From a virus: a stretch of DNA of 38,477 nucleotides. A program made the position numbers and the translations under genes. The stretch is taken from the IMG/VR virus record IMGVR_UViG_3300001815_000002, positions 1 through 38,477 of that record, one strand, 5' to 3'. Positions within the stretch are counted from its first letter, which is position 1, and each line of letters begins with the position of its first letter. Shown in pieces: positions 7,046 to 13,713 of this stretch. The notes beneath the pieces are model-generated. The model had not been told where the DNA came from, ran no database searches, and worked only from the letters and a program-made list of their open reading frames with translations.

Positions 7046-8652
7046 CGTACGGCCTCCAGATTCTTGATAGCCTTGGATTCAGTTTCCATGGCCTGCGCAT
7101 CTTGCTGGCGCTCCGCCATTTCCTGCATCTTCCGGCGCTCGCGTTTCACGGCAGCATCAGACTTGAGTATCTGAGGTTCGGCTCCATGGTATTGGGCGAG
7201 GAGTTCCACAGCCTTGTCCCAGTCTACCTTCGTCATAGCCTCGGGATTAATATTCCCAAGCTCGGCGACAGAACCTAGGAACCGCTGCAGGTTTGTAGCG
7301 TCGTCCAGACGCTGAGCGCGGGCCATAGGACTAGTATACTCAATGACAAAAGATGGGTCACCACCTTGAAGTATAGAGTCGGGGGCTTGCGGAATCTTCT
7401 TGTAGCGGTAAAGATCTGCGAAAGTAGAAGAAACGAGAGGGTCCAGGAAATCAGACTCAAGCCTACCAAGGGTAGGACCGAGAAGGCGCTGCATGAGTTC
7501 ATAACGTACCTGAACCTCCGTTGCAGTCATGGCCGGAGACTCCTTGAGTTCCAGCTGGTCCACGTAAAAAATGTTTCGAATCGAGCGCTGTAGCTGATCG
7601 CGGTTAAGTTCCGCGACTTCGAACCGGGCGCGAGATTCAAACGCCTCCATATCATCGATGTTTCGCAGGACGTTAATCCCTGCAGCCCCGAGGTCGAGGT
7701 CGGTAAGCAAAGCGCGTTCCGTGACTTTAATCGCAGGGTCGACGACTTTTTCCAAAGAGTTGAGGATAAGCTCGACCAGCTCGTTGAGGGTCAGAATGTC
7801 CGGGAGCGCATGCATGGCGGGCGAGTTGCCCCACATAGAGTCCGTTGTGGACCTCCAGCGCATCGCGAAGACCGGCATACTGTAGTATCCGGTTTCTTCT
7901 CCCAGCTGCTCGCCGGTTTCGAACAGGAAGTATTTAGCACCGATGGGGCGGTTCTGGGGCGCAGAGGTCCTATAGGCGGTAGCCCCATTATCTCGGTGAT
8001 ACACGGCAAACACAATATTAATTTTGTCCTTGCTTGTGCCCTCCTCATGCATCTTGCGAATGTTCTCGGGAGTCTTCTCACCGAATTTCTGGTAAATCTG
8101 AGTAGGCGTCCACTTCATCTTACGGAAGAAACGGTGTACCCGACCCCGTGAATCCTCGTCGAAATATGCTTCGGAAATGGGGATGGCTTTGAAAATAAAG
8201 TCCTCGAAGTCTCCGTTGGTTTCTTCGATTTCCTTAGAAAGGAAGGCGGTGCCCATCGAGGTAAGATCCAGGTATGCTTCGTTTCCTTCGAGATTAAAGT
8301 TAGAATCTCGGATAGTTTCGAAAGTAACTCGTGAACAGTCCCGGAGCCATTGGGCGGCTTCTTTGTCATCTTGGAGTTGATCCGCGCGGAACCTAAGATC
8401 AAACCACTGATGAGAGGGGTTCGTAATGGCCCCATGAAGGCTCGCAGCAAGGGTGTTGTTGGCCTGAATGGCCGTCGCGTCAAACACTTGGCGGTTTCGA
8501 CGCCAGTCTACGGAGTTCTCGTTACTCACGTCTTGGTAGAAGGAACCTCGAAACGGGGTGACGTAGGTCTTGATGAGGTCCCAAGTGTATTCAAGAGCGC
8601 TCCGATTACTTTCGAGCGTCTCCAGATGTTTTTTCAATAGTTTACATTCCAC
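7042..8652 (-). CDS. Portal (head-to-tail connector) protein
   Basis: A 536-residue protein matching the T7 gp8-type connector: the length is right, and segments such as NNTLAASLHGAITNPSHQWF and the ESPAMTATEVQVRYELMQRL stretch (about residues 375-395) are characteristic. It forms the dodecameric ring through which DNA enters and leaves the head and onto which the terminase docks. The start is GTG at 8652, behind a GAGGAG site and overlapping the terminase stop by 11 bases. The C-terminus is charged and helical (KRERRKMQEMAERQQDAQAM). The call is firm. Confidence 0.93.
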   Translation of the reverse strand: MECKLLKKHLETLESNRSALEYTWDLIKTYVTPFRGSFYQDVSNENSVDWRRNRQVFDATAIQANNTLAASLHGAITNPSHQWFDLRFRADQLQDDKEAAQWLRDCSRVTFETIRDSNFNLEGNEAYLDLTSMGTAFLSKEIEETNGDFEDFIFKAIPISEAYFDEDSRGRVHRFFRKMKWTPTQIYQKFGEKTPENIRKMHEEGTSKDKINIVFAVYHRDNGATAYRTSAPQNRPIGAKYFLFETGEQLGEETGYYSMPVFAMRWRSTTDSMWGNSPAMHALPDILTLNELVELILNSLEKVVDPAIKVTERALLTDLDLGAAGINVLRNIDDMEAFESRARFEVAELNRDQLQRSIRNIFYVDQLELKESPAMTATEVQVRYELMQRLLGPTLGRLESDFLDPLVSSTFADLYRYKKIPQAPDSILQGGDPSFVIEYTSPMARAQRLDDATNLQRFLGSVAELGNINPEAMTKVDWDKAVELLAQYHGAEPQILKSDAAVKRERRKMQEMAERQQDAQAMETESKAIKNLEAVR

Positions 8653-10012
8653 GGCTTAATCTCCTCGGAGTGTGCGCTCGCTTTACCCGGATATTTGGAC
8701 GATACCTTCCACCTTCATCCGGTACTAAGATGGATCCGTATTTGGTTTCTGAATACCCCACCGCGAGCGTCCTGAATGCATCCGCATCGTGCGAGGAATG
8801 GTCATGATTGGGTTTATCTTTGAAGATATTGCGGGTAGAGTCCCACTCGCGGTGGTAGTAAGCCAGGTTATCGCGTAGAGTTTGGGTTTTCTCCCGGTCC
8901 CATTTGGCCTTGCGGATCAGAGAACGTGCCGAATCAATGCCATCCTGCACTGAAATCTTTTCCACGACATCAAAATGAAGGCCGAGTTCCCGCGCCATTT
9001 CCAATCGGGTCGCGGCGGAACCCCACTCCGTAGTTCCAATGTCGTGCGGGCCGTTGTGCGATCGGTACGCGTAGGGTTGTTGTAACACTATCTTGGCCCA
9101 GTCCGGTAGGCCCTTGTTGCGGTGAGAAATATGGTCTATGATTATCGGGACGCCAGAGGGGTGGTCTTGGGTAAATATGACGCTGGTGTTGTCCCGGTAA
9201 CCAATATCCCACCATGTGTCAACGGGTTTGTTGGGGTCCCAAGGATAGTCACCAATGTTGCCGGACTTCTCCGCGTAGTTGAGTTCCTCGGTGTAAAACG
9301 CACCCTCCATACCCACATCGAAGCTGCAGTAAAACTCCTGCATCGCCTTCTCTCGGGACATCCCCAGGGAGATCTCTTCCTCGACGTCTTCCCGGCTCAG
9401 AATCTGGGTATCTTCAACGGTCAGGAGGCTCGAAAACCAATTGGGGTTGGTCTGAGAAGCCTCTTCCGCTACACGGTATTGGGTGTATCCGTGAGTCTTT
9501 CCACGTGGCGTATATATGAATACGGCCCAACCATCGTTCTCACGTAAGATTGGACGGAAATATTCCCAGGCAAGTGGGTCAGCAATTGAATACTCTGAGA
9601 ACACGATCCCGACAGGGTTGGACCCGACGAGACTATCAAAGTTATCCGAACCAACGACTTGCCACACTGATCCATTTGCAAGCTCGATCTTCATGTTGGA
9701 CTCGTTGGGACGACCGGCTCGAATTTCCTTAGGGAAAGCCTGATCAATCATCCTACGGCCCAACTTATCGCGGGCCTCCCATACAACACGGCGACCCTGC
9801 TGGAGAGTAGGTAGCATGTGCCAATATGTACCCACCCGCATTTGTGTCCCCACAGCCGCAATCTGTAGAGAGCATGAATCCTTCCCGGCACGGCGGTGCC
9901 ATACACAATTGGCCCGCTTCTTGTCCATCGACCCATTCTTCAACATATGGGTCATCAGGGGAAATTGATATTCCCTAGCCTCCCACTCGTGAGGTAGACT
10001 AATCTGAGGCAT
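8642..10012 (-). CDS. terL: Terminase large subunit
   Basis: DNA-packaging motor, 456 residues. The ATPase domain has Walker A HRRAGKDS (39-46), Walker B IVFSE (136-140) and the coupling segment TPRGKTH (168-174). The nuclease domain has acidic residues in WWDIGYRDNTS (Asp269 region) and HDADAF (408-413). It pumps DNA into the prohead through the portal and cuts the concatemer. It overlaps the small terminase gene by 14 bases and the portal gene by 11 bases. The start is ATG 10012. The short C-terminal tail is basic (RVKRAHTPRRLSRG), perhaps for portal or DNA contact. Confidence 0.95.
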   Translation of the reverse strand: MPQISLPHEWEAREYQFPLMTHMLKNGSMDKKRANCVWHRRAGKDSCSLQIAAVGTQMRVGTYWHMLPTLQQGRRVVWEARDKLGRRMIDQAFPKEIRAGRPNESNMKIELANGSVWQVVGSDNFDSLVGSNPVGIVFSEYSIADPLAWEYFRPILRENDGWAVFIYTPRGKTHGYTQYRVAEEASQTNPNWFSSLLTVEDTQILSREDVEEEISLGMSREKAMQEFYCSFDVGMEGAFYTEELNYAEKSGNIGDYPWDPNKPVDTWWDIGYRDNTSVIFTQDHPSGVPIIIDHISHRNKGLPDWAKIVLQQPYAYRSHNGPHDIGTTEWGSAATRLEMARELGLHFDVVEKISVQDGIDSARSLIRKAKWDREKTQTLRDNLAYYHREWDSTRNIFKDKPNHDHSSHDADAFRTLAVGYSETKYGSILVPDEGGRYRPNIRVKRAHTPRRLSRGM

Positions 10013-10535
10013 CGACTACCCGCCCCTTGACTTCTTTTTCCTCTCTCACCCCAAAATTCCTAAGATCAAAATGCACATGGACACCAGAACCATCAGGAGA
10101 ACCTCCGCCTTTATCAAGCCCGGCCAGTCCTCGCATTTCTTTAAGAACCGCGATTTTTGCTTGGAGATCAGTTTTGCGACCCACAAAGCTATTTCCTTCA
10201 CGGTCAACCATATGTACGTCAACGTCTCCATTCGCCTGCTCCAATGTCTCCAGCATCTGTAGCTCGATAAAAGGGCGGGTTAGGATCGAGTCCTTACGAA
10301 TCTCAGCGAGAATATCGTCGAGATACGCAGCCACCAAAGGGTTGCGCAGACGACGAGAAGCAGTAGCAGGTTTAATACCCACCGCCGCCGCAGCATCCTT
10401 GAGGCTCCCAGCGACGGAAAACTCACTTGCCAAGAGCTTGTCCTTATGCTCAACATCAGGCCAGTTGTTCTCCCGATTCCTCTCGATTAGCTCTTTCAAG
10501 CCATCGCTCGGCGGTGATACGGCGTTGCTCTGCAC
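9999..10535 (-). CDS. terS: Terminase small subunit
   Basis: A 178-residue protein just upstream of the large terminase. It has an HTH-type segment (AGSLKDAAAAVGIKPATASR, roughly residues 42-61) followed by a helical oligomerisation region (ILTRPFIELQMLETLEQAN). The small subunit recognises the packaging site and activates the large subunit. The start is GTG at 10535. Its first 80 bases overlap a possible 58-residue gene in another frame (10456-10632). The repeat-rich non-coding block directly upstream is a natural candidate for the DNA it recognises. Confidence 0.85.
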   Translation of the reverse strand: MQSNAVSPPSDGLKELIERNRENNWPDVEHKDKLLASEFSVAGSLKDAAAAVGIKPATASRRLRNPLVAAYLDDILAEIRKDSILTRPFIELQMLETLEQANGDVDVHMVDREGNSFVGRKTDLQAKIAVLKEMRGLAGLDKGGGSPDGSGVHVHFDLRNFGVREEKEVKGRVVDASD

Positions 10536-10632
10536 GATAAGCCCTCATCAACTCTCTGTCAAGCTCACGCTCCTTAGCCTCGAATCCAAATTCTTCGATC
10601 ATCAAGTCTCGGATTTTTGAGGAAGCGCCCAT
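10456..10632 (-). CDS. Possible small gene at the head of the late arm, 58 aa
   Basis: An ATG at 10632 opens a 58-codon charged, helical frame (MGASSKIRDLMIEEFGFEA... ending NREESGEQLA). It overlaps the small terminase by 80 bases in another frame. Its amino acid pattern looks protein-like (balanced Glu/Arg helices), unlike the Cys/Leu/Arg-rich nonsense that this same open frame encodes further upstream. No strong ribosome site is visible. It could be a real first gene of the leftward operon or a chance extension. Confidence 0.4.
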   Translation of the reverse strand: MGASSKIRDLMIEEFGFEAKERELDRELMRAYRAEQRRITAERWLERANREESGEQLA

Positions 10633-10706
10633 ACCATATCGTACCACACCAAAGAAAACAGCACAACCCCTGTTTCCCACACGCGTACGCGCGAGCACAC
10701 ACCAAA

Positions 10707-10919
10707 GAGGACCCAGCCGAGGACCCCTTTCCCAGCACCGGAGGACCCAGAACGGAGGACCCAGAACGGAGGACCCAGCCGAGGACCCTGTGTAAGTTTC
10801 GCGAAGCTCGAAATATAACGCGCGGCGTGAGACTGGGGGACGACCAACGCCGGGAGGACCCGAAAAGCGCGGGGGCACCCCCACCCCCCAGGAGCCACCG
10901 AACGGGCCGAGGAGGACCC
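10707..10919 (+). repeat. Eight GAGGACCC iterons
   Basis: Exact GAGGACCC copies start at 10707, 10719, 10741, 10755, 10769, 10781, 10854 and 10912, all in the same orientation. The first six are 12-22 bases apart and most are embedded in a longer unit (CGGAGGACCCAG). Two further units share ACCAACGCCGGGA (near 10844 and 10922). Closely spaced same-direction repeats of this kind are typical of origin iterons, terminase binding sites or arrays of operator sites. Confidence 0.8.
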
Positions 10920-11103
10920 AACCAACGCCGGGAACACAAGGAGAGGGGAGGGCACGCGCGCGCAAGCCCCAGGGGACCACGGAACCCGGAACCCGCCCAG
11001 GGCGAACCCCGACGCGCCGCCCAACCCAAGAGACGAGGGCGGAGACGCCCGCGCTATCAGAGCAACGGGAGAGCGAAACGGAGGAACGGCGCGCCGAGAA
11101 CCG

Positions 11104-11129
11104 CCGCGCAAGCGCGGCCGCAAGCGGCC
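11104..11129. other. Two abutting perfect hairpins
   Basis: CCGCGC-AA-GCGCGG (11104-11117) is followed, with two shared bases, by GGCCGC-AA-GCGGCC (11116-11129). Both are 6-bp perfect GC stems around the same AA centre. Their overlap means only one can fold at a time, which suggests a structural switch or a protein-binding double dyad. There is no T-tract, so they are not terminators. Confidence 0.6.
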
Positions 11130-11234
11130 CTGGACGGAACCCGGAACCCGCGGCGGGAGGGGGCGGCGGCGCGAGCCACACAGAGCAGCGCCCCAAAACC
11201 CAAACCACCAAGCCCAAGAGGCAAGGAGCACAAA

Positions 11235-11603
11235 ATGACCGCAAAGCACGAAGCACGAAGCAAAGACGCAGCAGCCAAAGCCCAAGAGCACGCGAAACGG
11301 GCACAAGAGGCAGCAGACGCCAGCGCAGCAGCAGCGCAGCGCAACGACCACAAGGAAGCAGCGGCAGCAGCCAGGGAGGCACGAAAAGAAGCGAGGCAAG
11401 CAAGAGAACAAGCCGAACGCGCGATGAACGCAGCGTACGCACTCTGCGCCAGCGCACAAAGCGAGACAGGCACGGAGTACGAGGCAGCGGACGAGGCAAC
11501 CCGACACGCCTACAACCGGGGGGAGGAAGCAACGAGAAGAGCCGAAGACGCGGACCAGGCCGCACAAGAAGCCACAGAACACGCACAACGCAAGGCGAGG
11601 TAA
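11235..11603 (+). CDS. Ala/Glu/Arg-rich coiled-coil early protein, 122 aa
   Basis: First gene of the rightward arm. The start is ATG 11235, six bases after AAGGAG; a longer open frame exists upstream but is repeat-driven nonsense. The protein is almost entirely charged alpha-helix (EARSKDAAAKAQEHAKRAQE, AAAAREARKEARQAREQAER), a single long coiled coil with an Ala-rich face. No family was recognised. Its leader resembles that of the next gene (CAAGAG..AGGCAAGGAGCA..AAA), so the two are probably controlled alike. It is a possible host-takeover or DNA-binding protein, by position only. Confidence 0.65.
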   Translation: MTAKHEARSKDAAAKAQEHAKRAQEAADASAAAAQRNDHKEAAAAAREARKEARQAREQAERAMNAAYALCASAQSETGTEYEAADEATRHAYNRGEEATRRAEDADQAAQEATEHAQRKAR

Positions 11604-11612
11604 CCACCGAAC

Positions 11613-11630
11613 GGGGGCCGGAAGGCCCCC
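11613..11630 (+). terminator. Intercistronic hairpin with GGAA loop
   Basis: A 7-bp stem GGGGGCC/GGCCCCC around a GGAA tetraloop lies between two small early genes. It is followed by AAAACCC rather than a T-run, so it is more likely an mRNA-stabilising or processing hairpin than a true intrinsic terminator. Confidence 0.45.
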
Positions 11631-11664
11631 AAAACCCAAGAGCCGAAAGGCAAGGAGCAAAAAG

Positions 11665-11895
11665 ATGCGCTATCACAAGCACGAAGCACGCAACAACAAG
11701 CACCAAGAGGCACTGACCGCACTGAGCGAATGGGCCTCGGAATGCGACGGACTGTTCGAAGTTTACCAACGGATGCTGGAGGACATGCTGGAGCAAGACT
11801 GGATCGACGAAGAGCAGCACGAATGGCTACTGGAGAACGTCACACTGGAGCCGTTTAGAATGACCGCAGAGGAGGACGAACAATGGGCGGAGTAA
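11665..11895 (+). CDS. Small acidic early protein, 76 aa
   Basis: The start is ATG 11665 behind AAGGAG in a leader nearly identical to that of the preceding gene. The N-terminus is basic (RYHKHEARNNKHQE), and the rest is acidic and helical (ECDGLFEVYQRMLEDMLEQD, EEDEQWAE). No family was recognised. Its start codon overlaps one of the GCGCTATCA copies (11667). Small acidic early proteins of phages are often inhibitors of host enzymes or defence systems, but nothing in the sequence proves that here. Confidence 0.65.
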   Translation: MRYHKHEARNNKHQEALTALSEWASECDGLFEVYQRMLEDMLEQDWIDEEQHEWLLENVTLEPFRMTAEEDEQWAE

Positions 11896-11935
11896 CGATG
11901 ATCGACATCCTGAACGAACTGGACATGGACCTCTG

Positions 11936-12010
11936 ATGGGAGTCTTGGCACTGGGGCTGACGGTTTTACTGTTGGCCACATACGAACGTTTCACCCGAGA
12001 CGACGACTAA
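11936..12010 (+). CDS. Tiny membrane protein, 24 aa
   Basis: The ATG at 11936 overlaps the stop of a 12-codon mini-frame (11898-11936, MIDILNELDMDL) in a TGATG junction. It encodes MGVLALGLTVLLLATYERF and then an acidic end. This is one hydrophobic span with a short charged tail, typical of phage membrane micropeptides. It is followed by a strong hairpin terminator at 12017-12045. It is supported by coupling, composition and the terminator, but by no homology. Confidence 0.45.
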   Translation: MGVLALGLTVLLLATYERFTRDDD

Positions 12011-12016
12011 CCGAGC

Positions 12017-12045
12017 GGGGCGGGAGGCCGAAAGGCCCCCGCCCC
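12017..12045 (+). terminator. Strong GC hairpin with GAAA loop ending the first early unit
   Basis: GGGGCGGG-x-GGCC stem closed by GAAA and matched by GGCC-CCCGCCCC. The downstream AAATTCATGCTAAAAAATC is AT-rich but lacks a clear T-run on the plus strand. It follows the last small gene of the first early block and precedes the non-coding hub with parS-like and promoter sites, so transcription termination or attenuation is likely. Confidence 0.6.
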
Positions 12046-12178
12046 AAATTCATGCTAAAAAATCAAAATCGTAAAAGCTGTGACAAGTCACGTGTTTATA
12101 AGATCGTCCTCCAATAGGCTGCGCCAGAGGCGCGCTATCATTGCGTTGACCAAAGACTCCCGGCCCCGGCCAGGCTCG

Positions 12179-12194
12179 TGTTTCACGTGAAACG
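12179..12194. promoter_or_regulatory. parS-like site (chromosomal ParB binding sequence)
   Basis: TGTTTCACGTGAAACG matches the bacterial chromosomal parS consensus TGTTTCACGTGAAACA at 15 of 16 positions, with a perfect 14-base palindrome at its core. It is non-coding, about 95 bases upstream of the -35 of the next early promoter. A second CACGTG core lies at 12089-12094 without the flanks. No ParB gene is visible in this genome, so host ParB is the expected ligand. Confidence 0.8.
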
Positions 12195-12287
12195 CCCCTG
12201 GAGGTTACATCGACGAGCACTAAACTCCCGGTTATAGACAGACTGCTCTTTATGAAAAGATGATCTAAGCGAGATAGTGTAAGTCGC

Positions 12288-12316
12288 TTGACCGCCGGGC
12301 CTTCATATGCTATACT
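12288..12316 (+). promoter_or_regulatory. sigma70 promoter, early region
   Basis: TTGACC (12288-12293), 17-base spacer and TATACT (12311-12316), with TGC directly before the -10. The predicted leader contains a short hairpin (GGGG-ATGGT-CCCC, 12330-12342) and leads into the gene at 12371. Confidence 0.88.
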
Positions 12317-12370
12317 TTTTTTATGGATCGGGGATGGTCCCCGGTCCGGGTCAAATCGGAGGATACGACC

Positions 12371-12805
12371 ATGAGCAAGCAAGCATTCAACACTGGCGAC
12401 CGTGTTTCTACCCCCAAGGGCGAGGGCGAAATCCTGGACTACAAGCGCGGCTGGTTTATCGTGGACCTCGGAGAGGAGGAAGGCGAATGCAAGTTTCGTG
12501 CCAAGGACCTCACCAAGGCGGGCAAAGTCAAGATGTCCGAACAGCTGAAGAAGTACCGCGTAGGTTACACCAAGAGCGTTGGGCCTGACGGTTCCCGGTC
12601 CATGAGCAACGGAGACGACCTCGCGCAGTACCTCGAAGGCAAATCCTGGGAGGAGGTCTGCAAACTGGCGGACGAGGTGCTGGAGGAGGTGCCTGGGTTC
12701 CATGCCGCCAAATACCAGAAACTGAATCTCGGGGCGCGGAGGATGAACGCCGGAAACCGGATCCGGGCGGCCATCAAGCGGGGTGATTGGGAGGTGCCCC
12801 AATAG
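12371..12805 (+). CDS. KOW/SH3-like early protein with shared C-terminal module, 144 aa
   Basis: The start is ATG 12371, after GGAGG. Residues 7-45 (GDRVSTPKGEGEILDYKRG, then a beta-rich FIVDLGEEEGECKF) look like a small SH3/KOW barrel of the nucleic-acid or ribosome/polymerase-binding kind. Residues 80-144 contain a module also present in the gene at 16484: an L-x-G-x-x-x-x-E-V-x-x-L-A-x-E helix, then the pattern AKYxxLNxGxxRMNxGNRIR. The function is unknown. The combination suggests binding to RNA polymerase, DNA or RNA. It is driven by the promoter at 12288-12316. Confidence 0.8.
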   Translation: MSKQAFNTGDRVSTPKGEGEILDYKRGWFIVDLGEEEGECKFRAKDLTKAGKVKMSEQLKKYRVGYTKSVGPDGSRSMSNGDDLAQYLEGKSWEEVCKLADEVLEEVPGFHAAKYQKLNLGARRMNAGNRIRAAIKRGDWEVPQ

Positions 12806-13112
12806 GGGCGCAAGGAGGGGGCCGGGTCTAGGGTGTCTGGGGTCTGGGTTCTCTCCGACTCGGTCAGATATATATCTCCGAGGGGGGGGAGTCTTCTTTT
12901 TTACTCCCCTCCCCTCCCCCTATACCCTAAAAAAAGTCTAAGAGATACAGACACCCCAGACAGGTCAGACCAGCCCCCGCACGACGCGCCCTTTGGTGGT
13001 CCGGGCTTGGTTTCCAGGTCTGGGTCCAGTCCAGACCGTGTAACGATACTTGGCACCAGGCACCCGATGTGCTATACTGGTGTCTCAGATGGAGCGTAGG
13101 AGGCGCGCTATC
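12806..13112. other. Non-coding region with palindromes and polypyrimidine tract
   Basis: No gene is supported here. It contains a 12-base palindrome AGATATATATCT (12866-12877), a purine run followed by CTTCTTTTTT and a pyrimidine run (stem GGGGAGT/ACTCCCC), an A7 tract (about 12930-12936) and five GTCTGG/CCAGAC motifs in both orientations (12835, 12842, 12956, 13018, 13031). The last pair forms GGTCTGG/CCAGACC just before a promoter. It may hold a terminator plus operator sites, or be an origin with mirror-repeat (triplex-prone) DNA. Confidence 0.6.
13050..13078 (+). promoter_or_regulatory. sigma70 promoter, early region
   Basis: TTGGCA (13050-13055), 17-base spacer and TATACT (13073-13078) with an extended TGC. 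It sits 35 bases before the ATG at 13113. The dyad GGTCTGG/CCAGACC ends 13 bases upstream of the -35 and could be an operator or activator site. Confidence 0.85.
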
Positions 13113-13391
13113 ATGTACAATTCATCCCGCTCGCTTTACAGCTGTATCACCGATGTCCTTGGTATGGATGTCGAGGTCCAGTACAAGTATTACCCCGCCG
13201 CACCGGGCACTTACGAGTGTCCCGGCGACCCGGCAGAAGCGGAAATCATCCACGTTCTTTCCTTGGTAGAGGCGCAAGGCGTCGAACGAGGCGAGGACAT
13301 TTTGCCCCGGTTGGCCGAGTCCCAGATTGAGGCTCTAGTCGACTGGATTTACGAGAACGACAACCCAGAGGACCGCAGTTATGAGGACTGA
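13113..13391 (+). CDS. Small early protein, 92 aa
   Basis: I chose the ATG at 13113 because it follows GTAGGAGG and lies downstream of the promoter; the open frame extends further up but would include the promoter. The protein starts MYNSSRSLYSCITDVLG and has a beta-rich VEVQYKYYPAAPGTYECPGD segment and an acidic helical C-terminus (ESQIEALVDWIYENDNPED). No family was recognised. The start codon is fused to a GCGCTATCA copy (13105-13113). It overlaps the next gene by 11 bases. Confidence 0.7.
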   Translation: MYNSSRSLYSCITDVLGMDVEVQYKYYPAAPGTYECPGDPAEAEIIHVLSLVEAQGVERGEDILPRLAESQIEALVDWIYENDNPEDRSYED

Positions 13392-13713
13392 GCAGTATCC
13401 TTACCCCATGCCCGAAGTTGAGATTCTGACTCGGGTCATGGTCGATTCCACTCGCTTCAACGGCGATTGTTATTTCCTCCCGTCCACCTTTGGTGGCACC
13501 ACTGGCGAGATTGACAAGGCGTTTCAGGTCATCGAGTCCAAGATAGTTTCCTTGGAGAAGAAGCTCCAGGTCCCCAAGGACGCGTTCAGGTATGAGCTTT
13601 CACGGGTGACGCCTGCCGTATCGGTTTACGCCCCGACCCATCCCGGTTGGCATCATATGCCGATGTTTGTAATCATGACCACCAACTTAGACGGAGATCC
13701 CAACAATGGGTAA
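13381..13713 (+). CDS. Unknown early protein, 110 aa
   Basis: Starts at ATG 13381 inside the end of the preceding gene. The protein is alpha/beta (FNGDCYFLPSTFGGTTGEID, then FQVIESKIVSLEKKLQVP) with an aromatic, Pro/His-rich C-terminus (APTHPGWHHMPMFVIMT). No motif was recognised. It belongs to the operon from the promoter at 13050. Confidence 0.7.
   Translation: MRTEQYPYPMPEVEILTRVMVDSTRFNGDCYFLPSTFGGTTGEIDKAFQVIESKIVSLEKKLQVPKDAFRYELSRVTPAVSVYAPTHPGWHHMPMFVIMTTNLDGDPNNG

Larger units (their letters stand above)
10633..11234. other. Divergent, GC-rich non-coding control block
   Basis: No convincing gene is present in about 600 bases between the leftward late arm and the rightward early arm. 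The plus strand is purine- and C-rich with very few stops, so long meaningless frames are open on both strands. It holds the GAGGACCC repeat cluster, a 10-base palindrome CGCGTACGCG (10682-10691), a TTCGCGAA palindrome near 10800, duplicated CGGAACCCGGAACCCGC (near 10980 and 11139), paired hairpins (11104-11129) and one GCGCTATCA. It is a candidate origin, packaging site or divergent promoter region. I found no good -35/-10 pair here. Confidence 0.6.

Noticed and set aside
10638-10666. Candidate minus-strand promoter TTGTGC-17-TACGAT before the terminase genes
   Set aside because: Weak match in both boxes, and the start point would fall on the ATG at 10632. Kept only as a possibility.
10814-10819. 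TATAAC as a -10 box for the rightward arm
   Set aside because: No acceptable -35 at 16-18 bases upstream.
10617-11234. Upstream 206 codons of the plus-strand frame leading into the gene at 11235
   Set aside because: It covers the repeat block with Pro/Arg/Gly-rich low-complexity content. A clear AAGGAG site marks the real start at 11235.
10456-11820. 454-residue minus-strand open frame (and a 352-residue one in another frame)
   Set aside because: The upper part is Cys/Leu/Pro/Arg-rich nonsense caused by GC-rich repeats lacking stops, and it is antisense to small genes with good ribosome sites. Only the last 58 codons look protein-like.
12050-12802. 250-residue minus-strand open frame
   Set aside because: Antisense to the well-supported gene at 12371 and to the parS-like and promoter sites; no ribosome site and no recognisable protein pattern.
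12833-13099. 88-residue plus-strand open frame in the polypyrimidine region
   Set aside because: Runs through palindromes and a promoter, has Ser/Pro-rich low-complexity content and no ribosome site.
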